Shown here in pieces: positions 13,534 to 15,697 of a stretch of 15,697 nucleotides of DNA. The stretch covers positions 1 through 15,697 of the forward strand of contig JBJXFK010000007.1 in the NCBI GenBank assembly GCA_046155505.1, given 5' to 3'. Position numbers and translations under genes: made by a program. This stretch comes from JBJXFK01 sp046155505 (GTDB taxonomy: Bacteria > Planctomycetota > Phycisphaerae > UBA1845 > Fen-1342). Under the pieces are notes generated by a model. The model was given only the letters and a program-made list of their open reading frames with translations. It was not told the origin of the DNA and did no database searches. Each line of letters starts with the position of its first letter. The stretch's first letter is position 1.

Positions 13534-15697
13534 GCGATGAAGTGCTTCGCACAAGCGGCGCAGACTACGACGAGTCGAGTGTACAAGTGCTGGAAGGCGT
13601 GGAGCACATCCGCGCCCGGCCGGGCATGTACATCGGCGATACCAACACCTACGGCCTGCATCACCTGCTGTACGAGGTGCTCGACAACTCGATCGACGAG
13701 GCGATGGCCGGCCACTGCAAGAGCATCACCGTCACGCTGCGCGGCGACGGCAGCGTCTCGGTCGAGGATGACGGGCGCGGCATTCCGGTCGGCTTCAAAG
13801 CCGAGTTCGGCATGTCGGCCCTCGAAGTCATCATGACCAAGACCGGCTCGGGTGCGAAATTTGACCGCGACAGCTACAAGGTTTCGGCCGGTCTGCACGG
13901 CATCGGCGTGACGGCGGTGAACGCGCTGTCCGAATGGCTCGAAGCGCAGAGCCTTCGCGAAGGAAAAGTCTGGTGCGCGAAATTCGCCCGCGGCAAGATC
14001 ACGCAGAAGTTGCAAGGCGGCGAAGCGACTGATCGCACCGGCACGATCGTCACGTTTAAGCCCGACTCGACGGTCTTCAGCATTGTCGATTTCAGCCACG
14101 ACACGATCACCCGTCGCGTGCGCGAAGTCGCGTATCTGAACAGCGGCATTCGCATCATTCTGGTCGATGAGCGCGAGGGCAAGCGTGACGAATTTTTCTT
14201 CGAGCAGGGCATCAAGCAATATGTCGAGCACATGAACGAGGGCAAAGAGCCCATTCATGACACGATCTATTTCAAACGTGACGACGCCGAGGTGCGCATG
14301 GTGTGCGAAATCGCCATGCAGTACACCGACGGCTACGTCGAAAACACGCTCAGCTTCGCGAACAACATCAACACCAAAGAGGGCGGTACGCACCTGTCGG
14401 GCTTCAAGGCGGCCCTGACGCGCGTGATCAACAACTACGCCAAAAAGGCCAATCTCTACAAGGCCAACGACCCGGTGCCGACCGGCGAGGATATTCGCGA
14501 AGGACTGACGGCGGTCGTTTCGGTCAAGGTGCCCGAGCCGCAGTTTGAAAGCCAGACCAAGATCAAGCTCAACAACAGCGAAGCCGGCACGTTTGTCGAA
14601 ACCACGGTCGGCGAGATTCTGAACAATTATCTCGAAGAGAATCCGGCCGAGGCCAAGCGCATTGTCGGCAAGGCGATTCAGGCGTCGCTGGCGCGTGAGG
14701 CGGCCCGCAAGGCGCGCGAGACGGCGCGAAAGTCGGCGCTCAGCGGCGCGGGCATGTCGCGCAAGCTGGTCGATTGCTCGGACCGCGACCCGGATCACAC
14801 CGAGATTTTCATCGTCGAGGGTGACTCGGCGGCGGGCAGCGCCAAGGGCTATCGCGATGCCAAGACGCAGGCGATTTTGCCGATTCGCGGCAAGATCCTG
14901 AACGTCGAAAAAGCGCGGCTGCACAAGATTCTGAGCCACGAAGAGATTCTCGAAATCGTCAAGAGCCTCGGCACGGGCATCGGCAGCGAAGACTTTGACC
15001 TGAGCAAGTTGCGCTACGGCAAGATCATCCTGATGACCGACGCCGACGTTGACGGTTCGCACATTCGCACGCTGCTGCTTACGTTTTTCTTCCGGCACTT
15101 GCGGGCGCTGATCGACGGCGGGCGGGTTTACATCGCGCAGCCGCCGCTCTATCAGCTCGCCAAGGGTAAGAAGGCCGAATATGTGATCGATGATGCGACG
15201 CTGAATCGCCGCATGACGCAGATCGGCCTGGACGGCACGACGCTGGAGATTCGCCGGGCGGACGAAGAGCCGCGAACGGTCGAGACGGCGACGCTGAGCG
15301 AGCTACTCAAGCTGATCGAGGAGATCGAGCAGCATGCGCGCGTGCTGGCTCGTCGCGGCATTTCGCTGCGTCCGTTCGTCGAGCGGTATTACAACAACAC
15401 GCGGCTGCCGTTGATTCGGGCGGCGCTGGCCGGCGTCGATGAATTCTTCTACAACGAGGAAGAGTTCGAGAACTGGCGAAAGGCCCGGCCGACTGAGAAG
15501 TTTACGCGCACCGATCTGACCGAAACCCGCGCGCTGCTGCGCTGCTTCACCGAATTGGCCGATTTCGGCTGCGATGTGGACGATTTGTTCAGCGTGCGCG
15601 AGGAGCAGATCACGGGTGACCTCGCGGCGGCGGTATTCGTGCTGCGGCATGGCGACGACGCGCCGATGCCGCTCGCAAACTTGGACGAATTGCCCGA
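13530..15697 (+). CDS. gyrB: DNA gyrase subunit B, long form, C-terminus beyond the window
   Basis: About 722 residues are visible and the frame is still open at the window end. The GHKL ATPase domain shows E49 and N53 in YEVLDNSIDEA, then VEDDGRGIPVG and the lid motif GLHGIGVTAVNALS. The TOPRIM domain has E430 in IVEGDSAAGSAKG, PIRGKILNVEKAR, and D504/D506/D508 in TDADVDGSHIRT. After AQPPLYQLAKGKK the sequence continues as in E. coli-type GyrB, with the extra domain of about 170 residues inside the TOPRIM/tail region (DGTTLEIR and onward), so this is the long form. With GyrA it introduces negative supercoils using ATP. EGDSAAG differs from the more frequent EGDSAGG at one glycine. The start overlaps the dciA stop. 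Confidence 0.97.
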   Translation, partial: MSDEVLRTSGADYDESSVQVLEGVEHIRARPGMYIGDTNTYGLHHLLYEVLDNSIDEAMAGHCKSITVTLRGDGSVSVEDDGRGIPVGFKAEFGMSALEVIMTKTGSGAKFDRDSYKVSAGLHGIGVTAVNALSEWLEAQSLREGKVWCAKFARGKITQKLQGGEATDRTGTIVTFKPDSTVFSIVDFSHDTITRRVREVAYLNSGIRIILVDEREGKRDEFFFEQGIKQYVEHMNEGKEPIHDTIYFKRDDAEVRMVCEIAMQYTDGYVENTLSFANNINTKEGGTHLSGFKAALTRVINNYAKKANLYKANDPVPTGEDIREGLTAVVSVKVPEPQFESQTKIKLNNSEAGTFVETTVGEILNNYLEENPAEAKRIVGKAIQASLAREAARKARETARKSALSGAGMSRKLVDCSDRDPDHTEIFIVEGDSAAGSAKGYRDAKTQAILPIRGKILNVEKARLHKILSHEEILEIVKSLGTGIGSEDFDLSKLRYGKIILMTDADVDGSHIRTLLLTFFFRHLRALIDGGRVYIAQPPLYQLAKGKKAEYVIDDATLNRRMTQIGLDGTTLEIRRADEEPRTVETATLSELLKLIEEIEQHARVLARRGISLRPFVERYYNNTRLPLIRAALAGVDEFFYNEEEFENWRKARPTEKFTRTDLTETRALLRCFTELADFGCDVDDLFSVREEQITGDLAAAVFVLRHGDDAPMPLANLDELP

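Noticed and set aside
11687..13552. A 621-codon open frame on the minus strand opposite dnaN and dciA
   Set aside because: It is Arg/His-rich, reads through the intergenic repeats, and lies opposite clear dnaN and dciA genes. High GC content makes long antisense open frames common.
13101..15098. A 665-codon open frame on the minus strand opposite gyrB
   Set aside because: It mirrors the conserved gyrB codons, shows no recognisable domain, and no such protein is expected there.

Overview
The window is about 15.7 kb of GC-rich bacterial chromosome. It most resembles a planctomycete, probably of the Phycisphaerae type. The pointers are a pseudopilin with a SKRGFTLIELL leader and an H-X9-DG-type C-terminal motif, a split exosortase/EpsI pair beside a Wza-like exporter, the E. 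coli-like long form of GyrB, and many short palindromic and tandem repeats between genes. This assignment rests on recognising gene families; no database was searched.

Region 1 (1-3651, minus strand) is an apparent operon: a SLBB/polysaccharide-export lipoprotein, then an exosortase with its Cys/Arg/His triad, then an EpsI-type (DUF3485) partner, then the N-terminus of a membrane-anchored protein that runs off the window. Gaps are 37, 22 and 33 bases. Together they look like an extracellular polysaccharide export and PEP-CTERM-type protein sorting locus. Divergent from it, across a 461-base intergenic region holding a perfect 21-bp inverted repeat, are a NeuD/PglD-like sugar acyltransferase (4113-4820) and a sigma-54 enhancer-binding protein with no N-terminal sensor domain (5004-6041). 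A candidate -24/-12 promoter lies just upstream of the latter.

Region 2 (6045-8671, minus strand) holds an H-X9-DG-type pseudopilin, a small one-TM zinc-ribbon protein just upstream of it, and an orphan RepA/AAA_25-like ATPase. Upstream of the ATPase is a repeat-dense stretch (8672-9080): a perfect hairpin, 9-bp and 16-bp tandem repeats, and a fold-back element of about 154 bp.

Region 3 (9081-10660, plus strand) is a translationally coupled Nudix hydrolase and site-2 protease (M50) with a C-terminal DUF6576-like tail. Next, after two adjacent hairpins, comes a NYN-domain protein (10919-11536).

Region 4 (11735 to the end, plus strand) is a replication cluster: dnaN, dciA (DUF721) and gyrB. 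The last two overlap by an ATGA and gyrB is cut by the window edge. recF is not in its frequent place after dnaN and dnaA is not upstream. Instead, dnaN and dciA are separated by an 80-bp direct repeat; one copy carries a 30-bp insertion of a palindromic mini-element flanked by a 4-bp duplication. The same palindrome occurs in the region 1 intergenic space. This family and the fold-back element are the most unusual non-coding signals here. No complete new multi-gene defence or metabolic system was recognised.
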